DNA of 64,000 nucleotides from Chryseobacterium gilvum (lineage in GTDB: Bacteria; Bacteroidota; Bacteroidia; Flavobacteriales; Weeksellaceae): contig NZ_JAOTEN010000001.1 of assembly GCF_025628965.1 (NCBI RefSeq), forward strand, positions 620,001-684,000. Direction: 5' to 3'. Position numbers and translations under genes: made by a program. Shown here piece after piece: positions 6,401 through 16,183 of the stretch. Positions within the stretch are counted from its first letter, which is position 1, and the number at the start of each line of letters is the position of its first letter. Under the pieces are notes generated by a model. That model had not been told where the DNA came from and did not search any database. It saw only the letters and a list, made by a program, of their open reading frames with translations.

Positions 6401-9262
6401 GTGAGAAATTTTACAACGGTATTAAAAATTGCACCTGCATTTTTACTGGCAAGTACTATTATGCATGCGCAGACCAATGACTCTGCAACCAAGGAGAAGA
6501 AAATCGAGGAGGTGGTGTTGATTGGATATGGAACAAGAAAAAAGTCAGATTTGACAGGATCTGTCACTGCAGTTAACGAAAAAGAATTTAACAAAGGTGC
6601 AATTGTATCCGCTGATCAACTAATTACGGGTAAAGCACCGGGAGTGAGAATCACTAATGCGGGAGGATCTCCGGATTCAGCCCCGAATATTAGAATCAGA
6701 GGAGGGTCTTCTTTCAGTGCAAACAATAATCCGCTAATTGTTATTGATGGTGTTCCGTTAGATACTAATAATCCTGCTGGTGTTGGAAATCCTTTAAATT
6801 TGATAAATCCTAATGATATTGAATCATTTTCAATTTTAAAAGATGCATCTGCAACAGCAATTTATGGTAATAGGGGATCTAATGGTGTTATTATCATTAA
6901 GACAAAAAGAGGTGGAGGAAAACTAAAAGTATCATTTAACACAAATGTTTCTATTGGTACGGTAACAAAATATATCGATGTGATGAAAGCTGACGAATTT
7001 GTCAGTTTTATAGGTAAAAACTATCCTGCATATAATTATTTGCTTGGCGTAGGAGGAAACTCTGCAAATCCTACGGTACCTGGAACTATTTATGATACGG
7101 ATTGGCAAAAAGCAATTTACAGAACTTCAGTATCGTCAGATAATAATTTAAGTGTTTCAGGAAGCTTATTTAAAAAAATTCCTACGAGATTATCAATAGG
7201 ATATAATAGGACTGAAGGCGTTATTAAGACAAGTGATTATGAAAGATATTCAACTGCATTAAATATAACTCCTACCTTATTTGATAATCATTTAAAAATT
7301 GATATCAGCTTAAAAGGTCTGTATTCTAAGTTAAATGCTATTGATGATGGTGGAGCAATCGGGGGAGCGCTCAATATGAATCCTACATTGCCTATTTATC
7401 AGTCACAAACTAATTTATCAGGTGATCCCTTTAATAGATTTGGAGGATATTATCAGAATATTGTATTAAAAGGAAATCAATATTTAATTCAGGGGCAGAG
7501 CAATCCTTTAGCTATTCTTATGCAGAGAGAATCTCCTCAAAAGGTATATAAATTTTTAGGAAATGCAGAATTGAATTATAAATTTCACTTTTTACCGGAT
7601 TTAAGAGCAATAGTGAATTTAGGGTTAGAAGCTTCAAAATCAGATCTTGAAACAATTTATTCTAATAATGCGATTGCAACTTACAGAAATCCTCAGAGTT
7701 CTGTAACTCCTAATGATTATGTGTTTAGCCCAGGAAGAGACTATGCTGAAACTCAGAATATTGTCAATCAGACCTTAGATGCATATTTGGTATATGAGAA
7801 AAAATATTCCGGTTTCTTATCACATTTTTTGATACAAGGAGGATATTCATATCAAAACTTTAAGAATGATGGTTTTAAAGATCAGTACCGATATGATGAT
7901 AAAACTGGGTTACGAGTTCCCAATCCCGGAAGTTCATTAAATCCTAATAACAGATATTATAATGTGCTTAATTTGCAGTCATTTTTAGGAAGAGCTAATA
8001 TTGATTTTTATGACAAATATCTGTTTACGGTCAATTTTAGGGCAGATGCATCATCATTATTTCAAAAAGATAAAAGATGGGGCTATTTTCCAGGGGTAGG
8101 TTTTGCGTGGAAGGTAAATAAAGATTTCTTTACAGAATCTAATACCGTAAAAGAGTTAAAATTAAGATTAGGTTGGGGGAAAACAGGAAATGCTGATATT
8201 GTGGGAATATCTGGCTTTTATCCTTCCAGTCCATATTTTTCAATTGGAGGGTCAAATTCCCAATACTTTCCAGGTATAGGAACTTACAGTGCTTTACCTT
8301 ATAACGCTGGTCTTACATGGGAAACCACTGAAACGTGGAATGCTGGTTTAGATTTCTCTTTATTTAATCAGGAGAGAATATTTGGAAGTGTAGATATTTA
8401 TAAAAGAAAAACTTCTGATCTTTTAGCTAGGGTACCGTTACCTCCGGGACAGGGTTTAACCAATCAGTTTACTAAAAATGTAGGTTCCCTAGAAAATAAG
8501 GGTGTTGAGCTTAACCTGACAGTAGTTCCGGTAAAAAATGAAAAATTGAATTGGTCTGTATCCGGTAATTTTGCTTACAATGATCCAAAGGTTCTAAGTC
8601 TGGGAGATATTGTAAGTTTTACCGATGATAATAGTACGCTTCCTGTAGGTACAGGAATAAAAATTGCAGGAAATCAAGTAGGAAATCAACCATATTCTGC
8701 ATGGGTTCTTGAGCAGGTTTATGATGCCAATGGAAATCCTCTTGATAATGTATATGTAGATAAAAATAATGATGGAATTATCAATGATAACGACAGATAT
8801 TATAAGGCAATAAGACCACGATGGACGTATGGCTTTAGCACTTCTTTAAGCTATAAAAATTGGGACTTTAATGCAGCTTTCAGAGGTCAGATCGGAGGTT
8901 TAATGTATAATACAAGAAAAATTGCACAGGGTCTTAAAAGCTATGTAGTTCCACAAAATTCAAATAATTTAAACAATACATTGGCTTCAACAGCTGATTC
9001 GCCGTTTACAATTTCAGATAACATTTATTTCTCTGATTATTTTCTCGAAGATGCATCATTCTTAAAGTTTGATAACGTTACGGTAGGATACATGATCAAA
9101 AATATGTTTGGTAGCACAAATGTCAGAATATACGGTTCAGTAAATAATGTATATACATGGACTAATTATACGGGACAAGATCCTGAAAACTTTAACGGTA
9201 TAGATAATAATTTTTATCCGAGACCTAGAACCTATACTATTGGATTTAATTTTAACTTCTAA
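6401..9262 (+). CDS. susC: SusC-family TonB-dependent transporter for maltooligosaccharides
   Basis: This is the outer-membrane beta-barrel that imports starch fragments with the SusD lid, powered by TonB/ExbBD. I chose the GTG start at 6401, which gives the clean signal peptide VRNFTTVLKIAPAFLLASTIMHAQ. A TTG at 6341 would add 20 hydrophilic residues ahead of it. The TonB-box region (KKIEEVVLIGYGTRKK) comes directly after the signal, then the plug (LITGKAPGVRI, IRIRGGSS, LKDASATAIYGNRGSNGVIIIKT) and the barrel ending in FNFNF. The usual carboxypeptidase-like domain of about 100 aa between signal and TonB box is absent, so at 953 aa it is a short SusC. The substrate is inferred from the downstream amylase genes. 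susD follows after 12 nt. Confidence 0.93.
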   Translation: MRNFTTVLKIAPAFLLASTIMHAQTNDSATKEKKIEEVVLIGYGTRKKSDLTGSVTAVNEKEFNKGAIVSADQLITGKAPGVRITNAGGSPDSAPNIRIRGGSSFSANNNPLIVIDGVPLDTNNPAGVGNPLNLINPNDIESFSILKDASATAIYGNRGSNGVIIIKTKRGGGKLKVSFNTNVSIGTVTKYIDVMKADEFVSFIGKNYPAYNYLLGVGGNSANPTVPGTIYDTDWQKAIYRTSVSSDNNLSVSGSLFKKIPTRLSIGYNRTEGVIKTSDYERYSTALNITPTLFDNHLKIDISLKGLYSKLNAIDDGGAIGGALNMNPTLPIYQSQTNLSGDPFNRFGGYYQNIVLKGNQYLIQGQSNPLAILMQRESPQKVYKFLGNAELNYKFHFLPDLRAIVNLGLEASKSDLETIYSNNAIATYRNPQSSVTPNDYVFSPGRDYAETQNIVNQTLDAYLVYEKKYSGFLSHFLIQGGYSYQNFKNDGFKDQYRYDDKTGLRVPNPGSSLNPNNRYYNVLNLQSFLGRANIDFYDKYLFTVNFRADASSLFQKDKRWGYFPGVGFAWKVNKDFFTESNTVKELKLRLGWGKTGNADIVGISGFYPSSPYFSIGGSNSQYFPGIGTYSALPYNAGLTWETTETWNAGLDFSLFNQERIFGSVDIYKRKTSDLLARVPLPPGQGLTNQFTKNVGSLENKGVELNLTVVPVKNEKLNWSVSGNFAYNDPKVLSLGDIVSFTDDNSTLPVGTGIKIAGNQVGNQPYSAWVLEQVYDANGNPLDNVYVDKNNDGIINDNDRYYKAIRPRWTYGFSTSLSYKNWDFNAAFRGQIGGLMYNTRKIAQGLKSYVVPQNSNNLNNTLASTADSPFTISDNIYFSDYFLEDASFLKFDNVTVGYMIKNMFGSTNVRIYGSVNNVYTWTNYTGQDPENFNGIDNNFYPRPRTYTIGFNFNF

Positions 9263-9274
9263 TAAAAACAAATT

Positions 9275-10834
9275 ATGAAAAATACTAAATACAAAATTGT
9301 TGCTTTAATGACGTTTCTAGCCATTAATACAGCTTGTATAAATGATCTGGATACTGAACCAAAAGTGGAACAGACTCTAGAAAACCTATTGGCAGCTGAT
9401 CCTAATGCTGTTGAAGGCCTTCTATCAAGATTATATGCCAGTTTCGCACTTTCAAGTGTTGAAGGTCCCGATAAATCAGATATAATTGGTGCAGATCCGG
9501 GAGAATCTCCATTTGTAAGAGGACTTGTAAATCTTCAGGATTTTACTGCAGATGATATGAAAAACAGATGGGGTGATAATGGGTTAGATCAATTAACAAC
9601 ATCTTCCAACTGGACATCAAACAATAAGTTTTTCAAATATGTATATGATCGAATTTATTACACCATTCCTCAGGCAACAAATTTGATTCTTATCATGAAA
9701 AGTGATAAAGTAAATTATGCCAAAAAGGATCAGGTTGTAGATGAATTAAGATTTTTAAGATCTTTGTCTTATTATTATCTGATTGACTTTTTTGGAAAAG
9801 GTGCTTTAATTACCAATGACAATTTTAATACTACAGCACCTTTACCGGAATCTTCAAGAAAAGAATTATTTAACTTTGTTGAAAGTGAATTGTTAGCGAT
9901 AGAATCCACTTTACCAGTGACAAATTCATATGGAAGAGCCAATAAGTCCTGTGCGAGAATGTTGCTTGCAAAACTTTATTTAAATGCAGAAGTCTACACC
10001 GGTACAGCAAGATATAACGATGCAGCAGTTTATATTAATAAAATTATTACTGAAGGAGGGTTTCAGCTGGAATCAAATGTGAGAAAGAACTTTTCATCAG
10101 ATAATAATACTTCTAAAGAAATCATTTTCCCATTATTAGCAGATGCGGTCTCAAGTCAGAGTTTTGGAAATACTACATATCTAGTAAATGGAAGTGTAAG
10201 TACCGATACAATGGTTCCTGCAGACTTTGGAACCAAACAAGGATGGGCCGGTCATAGAGCCACTAAAGCATGGTATGGATTATTTGGAAATAGCATTGCA
10301 GATCTTCAGACAACAACCGATAAAAGAGCAAAATTATTTTGGACTCAAGGCCATAATTGGGAAATGAACGATTATAAAGCATGGACCGATGGTTTACCAT
10401 CAGATAAATTTTGGAATAAAGATTCTAATGGGGTCGGCGGTGCAACAGATTATTCATCTACAGATTTCCCACTTTTTAGGCTTGCAGATGTTTATCTAAT
10501 GTATGCCGAATGTGCATTAAGAGGAGCAGCAGGAACTACGGTTCCACAAGGTTTAACGTATGTTAATCTGGTTAGATCAAGAGCTGGAGCTACTTCTCTA
10601 ACTTCAATTACTTTAGATGCAGTTTTAGATGAAAGAGCACGCGAACTAAATTTTGAAGGAATGAGAAGACAAGATCTTATCAGATTTAATAAGTTTACAG
10701 GTTCTGCATATTTATGGCCATGGAAAGGTGGCGTGAAAAACGGAACTTCTATTTCGGATAATTATAAAGTGTTCCCAATTCCAAGTACTGCTTTACAGGC
10801 AAATTCGAATTTAACACAAAACACAGGTTATTAA
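9275..10834 (+). CDS. susD: SusD-family starch-binding lipoprotein
   Basis: This 519-aa lipoprotein is the surface lid and glycan-binding partner of SusC. Its type II signal ends in AINTAC with the acylated Cys near residue 21, followed by acidic residues (INDLDTE) that favour surface export in Bacteroidota. The N-terminal TPR-like SusD core (YTIPQATNLILIM, LRFLRSLSYYYLIDFFG) and the C-terminal family motif LDERARELNFEGMRRQDLIRF-like region are both present. It follows susC by 12 nt and precedes the SusE-like gene by 16 nt, so the three are surely one transcript. Specificity for alpha-glucan is inferred from the locus. Confidence 0.94.
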   Translation: MKNTKYKIVALMTFLAINTACINDLDTEPKVEQTLENLLAADPNAVEGLLSRLYASFALSSVEGPDKSDIIGADPGESPFVRGLVNLQDFTADDMKNRWGDNGLDQLTTSSNWTSNNKFFKYVYDRIYYTIPQATNLILIMKSDKVNYAKKDQVVDELRFLRSLSYYYLIDFFGKGALITNDNFNTTAPLPESSRKELFNFVESELLAIESTLPVTNSYGRANKSCARMLLAKLYLNAEVYTGTARYNDAAVYINKIITEGGFQLESNVRKNFSSDNNTSKEIIFPLLADAVSSQSFGNTTYLVNGSVSTDTMVPADFGTKQGWAGHRATKAWYGLFGNSIADLQTTTDKRAKLFWTQGHNWEMNDYKAWTDGLPSDKFWNKDSNGVGGATDYSSTDFPLFRLADVYLMYAECALRGAAGTTVPQGLTYVNLVRSRAGATSLTSITLDAVLDERARELNFEGMRRQDLIRFNKFTGSAYLWPWKGGVKNGTSISDNYKVFPIPSTALQANSNLTQNTGY

Positions 10835-10850
10835 CATTAAATAATTTAGA

Positions 10851-11963
10851 ATGAAAAATATATTTAAAATATTTCTAGTAGGAATAATAGGTCTTTTTAT
10901 TATTTCTTGTGCTGAAGAAGAGGACAAAACTACCTTAAATAATACTTCACAAAGTACACTTTCAGCAGACAAAACATCTGTGGTTTTAAATGAAACTATA
11001 GCTTCACAGAATGCCTTAACATTCACTTATTCAAATCCTACATTTAATCCAAGTGTAGCATTTACCAATACAGTAGAGTTTGGTATTTCTGGAACTAATT
11101 TTACTCCTAGTATAACAAAAGAAGTTTCTTTAGAGCAAAAAACATTTTCATTAACACATCTTGAACTAAATAATATTTTAGCATCACTAAATGTCTCTCC
11201 AAATGTTGCTAAATCTATTGAAATAAGATTAAAATCAAGCTTAAACAGCAGCACTTTCATATATTCAAATGCAATAAAAGTTGATATGACAGGGTACACT
11301 CCTAACCCTGATTTGATTTTCCCTAAAATAAATGTTCCTGGTGGATACGCCGGAGCCGCAGGTTATGCAGATTGGACTCCAAATAATGCTCCGAATTTGT
11401 TTTCACCTGCGAAAGACAATAAATACAGAGGATTTATTTACATAGCCAATCCTAATAGTGAATATAAATTTACCATCAATCAGGACTGGGCAGGAGATAA
11501 AGGTGATGATGGAACTTTTACTGGAAAATTAGTGGAAACAGGAGAGCAAAACGTTAAAGCTGTATCAGCAGGAGCTTACTATGTTAACGTTGATTGGGCA
11601 GCAAATATATACTCATCAATCAAAGCCGATTTTGGTGTTATTGGTGATGCGACTCCAACAGGTTGGGGATCAGATACCAATTTTATTTATAATCCTACAA
11701 CAAAAACATATATAATTAATTCTATTGCTTTAAATAATACGGGAGTATTTAAATTCAGAGCAAACGATGATTGGGTTTTAAAATTCCAGCCCGCAAGTGC
11801 AGATCAGACATTAACTTCAGGAACAGGGGTTCAAACATATATGAATACAGAAGGTACAGTGACTGGAGATTCATCATATAAAGTTTCTACTGCTGGTAAT
11901 TATAAGATAGAATTAGATTTACATAATTCTGCATATTACAAATTAACAGTTACAAAATTATAA
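10851..11963 (+). CDS. susE: SusE/SusF-like outer-membrane starch-binding lipoprotein
   Basis: This 370-aa lipoprotein (LFIISC near residue 20, then EEEDK) has an N-terminal Ig-like SusE domain (LSADKTSVVLNET, with the FGISGTNF motif) followed by two starch-binding-module-like units. The unit motifs are FTINQDWAGDKGDDGTFTGKL and FRANDDWVLKFQ, whose Trp residues resemble the glucan-stacking sites of Bacteroides SusE/SusF. It would hold starch at the cell surface. It is third in the susCDE transcript, and a terminator hairpin follows at 11985. Whether it is closer to SusE or SusF cannot be told from the sequence alone. Confidence 0.88.
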   Translation: MKNIFKIFLVGIIGLFIISCAEEEDKTTLNNTSQSTLSADKTSVVLNETIASQNALTFTYSNPTFNPSVAFTNTVEFGISGTNFTPSITKEVSLEQKTFSLTHLELNNILASLNVSPNVAKSIEIRLKSSLNSSTFIYSNAIKVDMTGYTPNPDLIFPKINVPGGYAGAAGYADWTPNNAPNLFSPAKDNKYRGFIYIANPNSEYKFTINQDWAGDKGDDGTFTGKLVETGEQNVKAVSAGAYYVNVDWAANIYSSIKADFGVIGDATPTGWGSDTNFIYNPTTKTYIINSIALNNTGVFKFRANDDWVLKFQPASADQTLTSGTGVQTYMNTEGTVTGDSSYKVSTAGNYKIELDLHNSAYYKLTVTKL

Positions 11964-11984
11964 AACAATGTAATTTATACACTA

Positions 11985-12013
11985 AACTGTTGCTTTTCAG
12001 CAGCAGTTTTTTT
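11985..12013 (+). terminator. Intrinsic terminator after susE
   Basis: AAACTGTTGC / GCAGCAGTTT (one G-T pair, 6-nt loop) is followed by a T tract. It lies inside the locus, between susE and the GH97 gene, so it probably lowers downstream expression rather than ending it. Confidence 0.75.
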
Positions 12014-12039
12014 ATTTTTAAAACTTATAAATAGTTATC

Positions 12040-14199
12040 ATGAAGAAAATTACGGTTGGAGCATTTTTGCTCTCAATGATGTTTGTAGGATTAAATGCCC
12101 AATCTTTAAAATCACCCGATGGGAAATTTGAAATGAGTTTTCAGCTCAAGCAGGGAGTGCCTTATTACAATCTGAAATATAATGGAAATACTGTTGTTGA
12201 AGATTCTAAACTTGGTTTAAGGCTTTTTAAAGACACTTCCATCAAATTTGCTTCAGAAATTGCAAAACCGGAAGACGTAAAATTTGATCTGAACAACGGT
12301 TTTACAAAAACGCAAGAACAAAGAGATTCCAAAAATGAAAAATGGCAGCCGGTTCTGGGTGAGAAAAAAAATTATATCAATAATTATAACGAATTGGCGG
12401 TTACCCTCAATCAGGCTGCGACCGAAAGAAATATTATTGTAAAATTCAGATTGTTTAATGACGGTTTAGGATTCAGATATGAATTCCCACAACAGAAAAA
12501 CCTCAATTATTTCACCATCCGTGAAGAAGATTCTGAAATTGATTTTCCGACAGATATGAAAGCATGGTGGATGGTAGCAGATTATGATTCCCAGGAATAC
12601 CAATACCAACAGACAAAAATTTCTGAAATTCCGGGAAGATGGGACAAAGCTTTTGACGGAAATGCCTCACAGACTTTAATAAAAAATGCGGTACAGTCGC
12701 CATTGATGTTGAAAAAAGAAGGAAAAGAACCTTTATATGTCAATATTGCAGAAGCCGCAGTTTTAGATTATCCTGCTTCACACTTAGAAGTTGACGCACA
12801 GAATTTTAAATTGAAAACACATTTAACCGCCGACAGACAGGGTGCTAAAGGATACATTCAAACCCCTTCTGTCACGCCATGGAGAACCATTATCGTAGCT
12901 CCTAAAGCTGAAGAAGTGATGGCGTCAAAAATGATTTTTAATCTGAATGAGCCTACAAAATATACAGATACTTCCTACATTCATCCCACAAAATATATGG
13001 GCGTTTGGTGGGAAATGATCATCGGAAAATCGCAATGGGCTTACGGACAGCCGGAATCTAATGTTCGTTTAGGACAGACGGATTTTTCAAAACTGACCCC
13101 CAACGGAAAACATGCCGCCAATAATACAAAAGTTAAAGAATATATTGATTTTGCTTCCGAAAACGGATTTCAGGGATTGCTGATCGAAGGCTGGAATATC
13201 GGTTGGGAAGACTGGTTTGGTCATTCAAAAGAATATGTCTTTGATTTTATTACTCCTTATCCGGATTTTGATATTAAAATGTTGAATGAATATGCTCATT
13301 CCAAAGGCATCAAGCTCATCATGCATCACGAAACTTCCGGGTCGGCCACCAATTATGAAAGATGGGCCGACAAAGCGTTTCAGCTGATGAATAAATACGG
13401 GTATGATGCCGTAAAAACCGGTTACGTAGGAGATATGATCCCAAGAGGGGAGCATCATTATTCACAATGGACGATCAATCACTATTACCGGATTGCAGAG
13501 AAAGCCAATGAATATAAAATCATGGTCAATTCCCATGAATCGGTACGTCCTACCGGAGAAAGCCGGACCTATCCAAATTACATTTCCGCAGAAGCAGCCC
13601 GCGGTACGGAATACGAAGCTTTTGGAGGAAACAATCCGGATCATCAGACCATTCTGCCATTTACAAGATGGATGGGAGGTCCTATGGATTATACTCCTGG
13701 AATTTTTCAGACCAAATTAGATTACTATTTCCCGGGAGATAAGCGTTTTGTGAAAACTACTTTGGCAAAACAACTGGCACTATATGTTACGATGTACATG
13801 CCGCTTCAGATGGCTGCAGACTTACCGGAAAACTATAAAAAACATATGGATGCCTTCCAGTTTATCAAGGATGTTGCGGCAGATTGGGACGATACTCAAA
13901 TCTTATCTGCAGAGCCAGGAGATTATGTCATTACCGCTAGAAAAGCAAAAGGTACTGAAAATTGGTTTGTAGGCGGAATTACAGATGAAAATAAACGTGA
14001 TTACAGTGTCGATTTTTCTTTCCTTGATAAAAATAAAAAATATGAGGCAACCATCTATGAAGACGGAAAAGATGCCGATTATATTGATAATCCTCAAAGC
14101 TATCATATTTATAAAAAGCAGATTACGCGCAAATCCAAAATTAATTTTAAAATGGCAAGAAGTGGCGGATTTGCGATTTCTATTAAACCCGTACAATAA
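12040..14199 (+). CDS. susB: GH97 alpha-glucosidase (SusB-like)
   Basis: This 719-aa secreted (periplasmic) enzyme has the signal peptide MKKITVGAFLLSMMFVGLNAQ. It releases glucose from maltooligosaccharides. The family layout is complete: N-terminal beta-sandwich, central (beta/alpha)8 barrel, C-terminal beta domain. Glu residues at 431 (MHHETS), 500 (NSHESVRPTG) and 524 (RGTEYEAF) line up at a constant offset of 8 with the inverting-type SusB residues E439, E508 and E532. The protein therefore has the inverting, calcium-dependent active site rather than the retaining Asp version. It lies between terminator hairpins at 11985 and 14222, so it may be expressed at its own level within the operon. 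Confidence 0.95.
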   Translation: MKKITVGAFLLSMMFVGLNAQSLKSPDGKFEMSFQLKQGVPYYNLKYNGNTVVEDSKLGLRLFKDTSIKFASEIAKPEDVKFDLNNGFTKTQEQRDSKNEKWQPVLGEKKNYINNYNELAVTLNQAATERNIIVKFRLFNDGLGFRYEFPQQKNLNYFTIREEDSEIDFPTDMKAWWMVADYDSQEYQYQQTKISEIPGRWDKAFDGNASQTLIKNAVQSPLMLKKEGKEPLYVNIAEAAVLDYPASHLEVDAQNFKLKTHLTADRQGAKGYIQTPSVTPWRTIIVAPKAEEVMASKMIFNLNEPTKYTDTSYIHPTKYMGVWWEMIIGKSQWAYGQPESNVRLGQTDFSKLTPNGKHAANNTKVKEYIDFASENGFQGLLIEGWNIGWEDWFGHSKEYVFDFITPYPDFDIKMLNEYAHSKGIKLIMHHETSGSATNYERWADKAFQLMNKYGYDAVKTGYVGDMIPRGEHHYSQWTINHYYRIAEKANEYKIMVNSHESVRPTGESRTYPNYISAEAARGTEYEAFGGNNPDHQTILPFTRWMGGPMDYTPGIFQTKLDYYFPGDKRFVKTTLAKQLALYVTMYMPLQMAADLPENYKKHMDAFQFIKDVAADWDDTQILSAEPGDYVITARKAKGTENWFVGGITDENKRDYSVDFSFLDKNKKYEATIYEDGKDADYIDNPQSYHIYKKQITRKSKINFKMARSGGFAISIKPVQ

Positions 14200-14221
14200 T
14201 TAAATTGAATTAAAAATTGAG

Positions 14222-14252
14222 CCTTACAGGTGAATATCCTGTAAGGTTTTTT
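14222..14252 (+). terminator. Intrinsic terminator between GH97 and GH13
   Basis: CCTTACAGG / CCTGTAAGG is a perfect 9-bp stem with a 7-nt loop, followed by six T. It lies 10 nt before the GH13 start codon, so it may also mask translation initiation of the amylase. Confidence 0.75.
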
Positions 14253-14261
14253 AAAACAATA

Positions 14262-16118
14262 ATGATGAAAAAAATATACACTATTCTTTCACTTTCCGTA
14301 GCAGCTATCGCATTTTCTCAAAAACCATTAGATAAAATAGAGCCCGCTTTCTGGTGGAAAGGAATGAAAAATCCCGAACTCCAGATTTTAGTCTACGGAA
14401 AAGATATTGCCAACAACGAAATTGAGCTTTCAGATGGCATTCAGATTAAAAATATTCAAAAAGTTGAAAATCCGAACTATGTATTTGTGACAATTAATAC
14501 AAAAGAAATTGGCGTTTCAAAATTTAAGATCAATATTAAAAAAGGCAACAAGAATATAGATTCTTATACCTATGAATTGAAACAGAGGGAAGCGAACTCC
14601 GCAAACCGAAGTTCTTTTACCTCAAAAGATGTCATGTATTTACTGATGCCCGATCGTTTTGCCAACGGAAATCCATCCAATGACAATACCAATGATACGG
14701 CTGAAAAATCAGACCGTAAAAATCCTGGAGGGCGTCATGGAGGCGATATTGAAGGAATTATCAAAAACTTGGATTATCTTAAAGAAATGGGCGTTACCGC
14801 GCTTTGGAATACCCCATTGCTGGAAGATAATGAGCCGGCTTATTCTTATCACGGCTATGCCCAGAGTGATTATTACAAAATTGACCCGCGTTATGGAACC
14901 AATGAAGATTATAAAAGATTGGCAGGTGAGCTCCATCAGCGGGACATGAAGCTTATTATGGATTATGTCACCAATCATTGGGGCTCTCAAAGCTGGCTCA
15001 TCAAAGATATGCCTTCGAAAGACTGGATTCATTATTGGAAAGACGGAGAAAAAGGGTTCAAAAGAAGCAATTACAGAATGACGGCACAGTTTGATACCAA
15101 CGCCGCAAAAATAGATGCAGAAAACTGTATGGATGGATGGTTTGACACTACAATGCCCGATATGAACCAAAGCAATCCATTGGTTGTTAATTATATGGCT
15201 CAGAATGCGATCTGGTGGACAGAATATGCAGGTTTAGACGGATTGCGTGTAGATACGTATTCTTACAACGACAAGAAAGGCATTGCAGAATGGACGAAGA
15301 GAATCACTGACGAATACCCGAACCTCAATATTGTAGGTGAAGTATGGATGCATGATCAGGCGCAAATGTCATATTGGCAAAAAGACAGCAAAATTTCGGC
15401 AATAGAAAACTACAACTCTTATCTGCCATCCGTAATGGATTTTACCCTGCACGATGCTATCGGTCAGGTCTTTAAAGAAAATTCCGGGTGGGATTCCGGG
15501 ATGCAGAGAGTATATGATAATTTTGCCAATGATTTTCTGTATCCCAACATTAATAATATTCTGGTATTTGCCGAAAATCACGATACCCAAAGATTCAATC
15601 AGTCTTATCCGAAAATTGAAGATTATAGATTAGCAATGTCTCTTATTTTGACCGTTCGGGGAATTCCTCAGTTGTATTATGGTTCAGAGATCGGTATGGC
15701 AGGAGATAAAGGAAAAGGAGACGGAGATATCCGCCGTGATTTTCCAGGAGGCTGGAAAGGCGATTCCAACAATGCTTTTGTAAAATCAGGAAGAACTGAA
15801 ACTCAGAATCAGTATTTTGATTTTACTAAAAAATTACTGAACTGGCGTAAATCTAAAGAAGTTATTCATACCGGAAAAACTTTGCATTACGTCCCTGATA
15901 ATAATGTTTACGTCTACTTCAGATATAATGATACAGAAAGGGTAATGACCATAATCAACAATAACCCAGAAGCTCAGGTTTTGAATTTGAAAAGATTCTC
16001 AGAAGGTCTTAAAAGCTTTACCAAAGGAAAAGATATTATTTCAGACAAAGAAATTTCTTTAGAAAATACATTATCGGTACCTGCAAAAACCGCATGGATT
16101 ATAGAATTGAATAAGTAA
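14262..16118 (+). CDS. GH13 alpha-amylase / neopullulanase-type glycosidase
   Basis: This 618-aa secreted enzyme cleaves alpha-1,4 glucan. I chose ATG 14262 (MMKKIYTILSLSVAAIAFSQ, a signal peptide); an upstream TTG would read through the terminator hairpin. After an N-terminal Ig-like domain (residues about 25-110) comes the GH13 barrel. It has MPDRFANGNP (calcium/entry motif), region I DYVTNHWG, region II GLRVDTYS with nucleophile D331, region III VGEVW with acid/base E360, and region IV ENHDTQRF with D441. The N-terminal domain plus DRFANG points to the cyclomaltodextrinase/neopullulanase subgroup, as in SusA. There is no lipobox, so it is probably periplasmic. A strong terminator follows. 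Confidence 0.94.
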   Translation: MMKKIYTILSLSVAAIAFSQKPLDKIEPAFWWKGMKNPELQILVYGKDIANNEIELSDGIQIKNIQKVENPNYVFVTINTKEIGVSKFKINIKKGNKNIDSYTYELKQREANSANRSSFTSKDVMYLLMPDRFANGNPSNDNTNDTAEKSDRKNPGGRHGGDIEGIIKNLDYLKEMGVTALWNTPLLEDNEPAYSYHGYAQSDYYKIDPRYGTNEDYKRLAGELHQRDMKLIMDYVTNHWGSQSWLIKDMPSKDWIHYWKDGEKGFKRSNYRMTAQFDTNAAKIDAENCMDGWFDTTMPDMNQSNPLVVNYMAQNAIWWTEYAGLDGLRVDTYSYNDKKGIAEWTKRITDEYPNLNIVGEVWMHDQAQMSYWQKDSKISAIENYNSYLPSVMDFTLHDAIGQVFKENSGWDSGMQRVYDNFANDFLYPNINNILVFAENHDTQRFNQSYPKIEDYRLAMSLILTVRGIPQLYYGSEIGMAGDKGKGDGDIRRDFPGGWKGDSNNAFVKSGRTETQNQYFDFTKKLLNWRKSKEVIHTGKTLHYVPDNNVYVYFRYNDTERVMTIINNNPEAQVLNLKRFSEGLKSFTKGKDIISDKEISLENTLSVPAKTAWIIELNK

Positions 16119-16134
16119 TTTTGAATTGATAACG

Positions 16135-16170
16135 AAACCTAACAGGTTTCAAAAACCTGTTAGGTTTATT
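16135..16170 (+). terminator. Intrinsic terminator after GH13
   Basis: A perfect 15-bp stem (AAACCTAACAGGTTT and its complement, 3-nt loop, 16135-16167) is followed by an AT-rich tail. This palindrome form is common in Flavobacteriia. Confidence 0.75.
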
Positions 16171-16183
16171 AAAATAATTTAAT

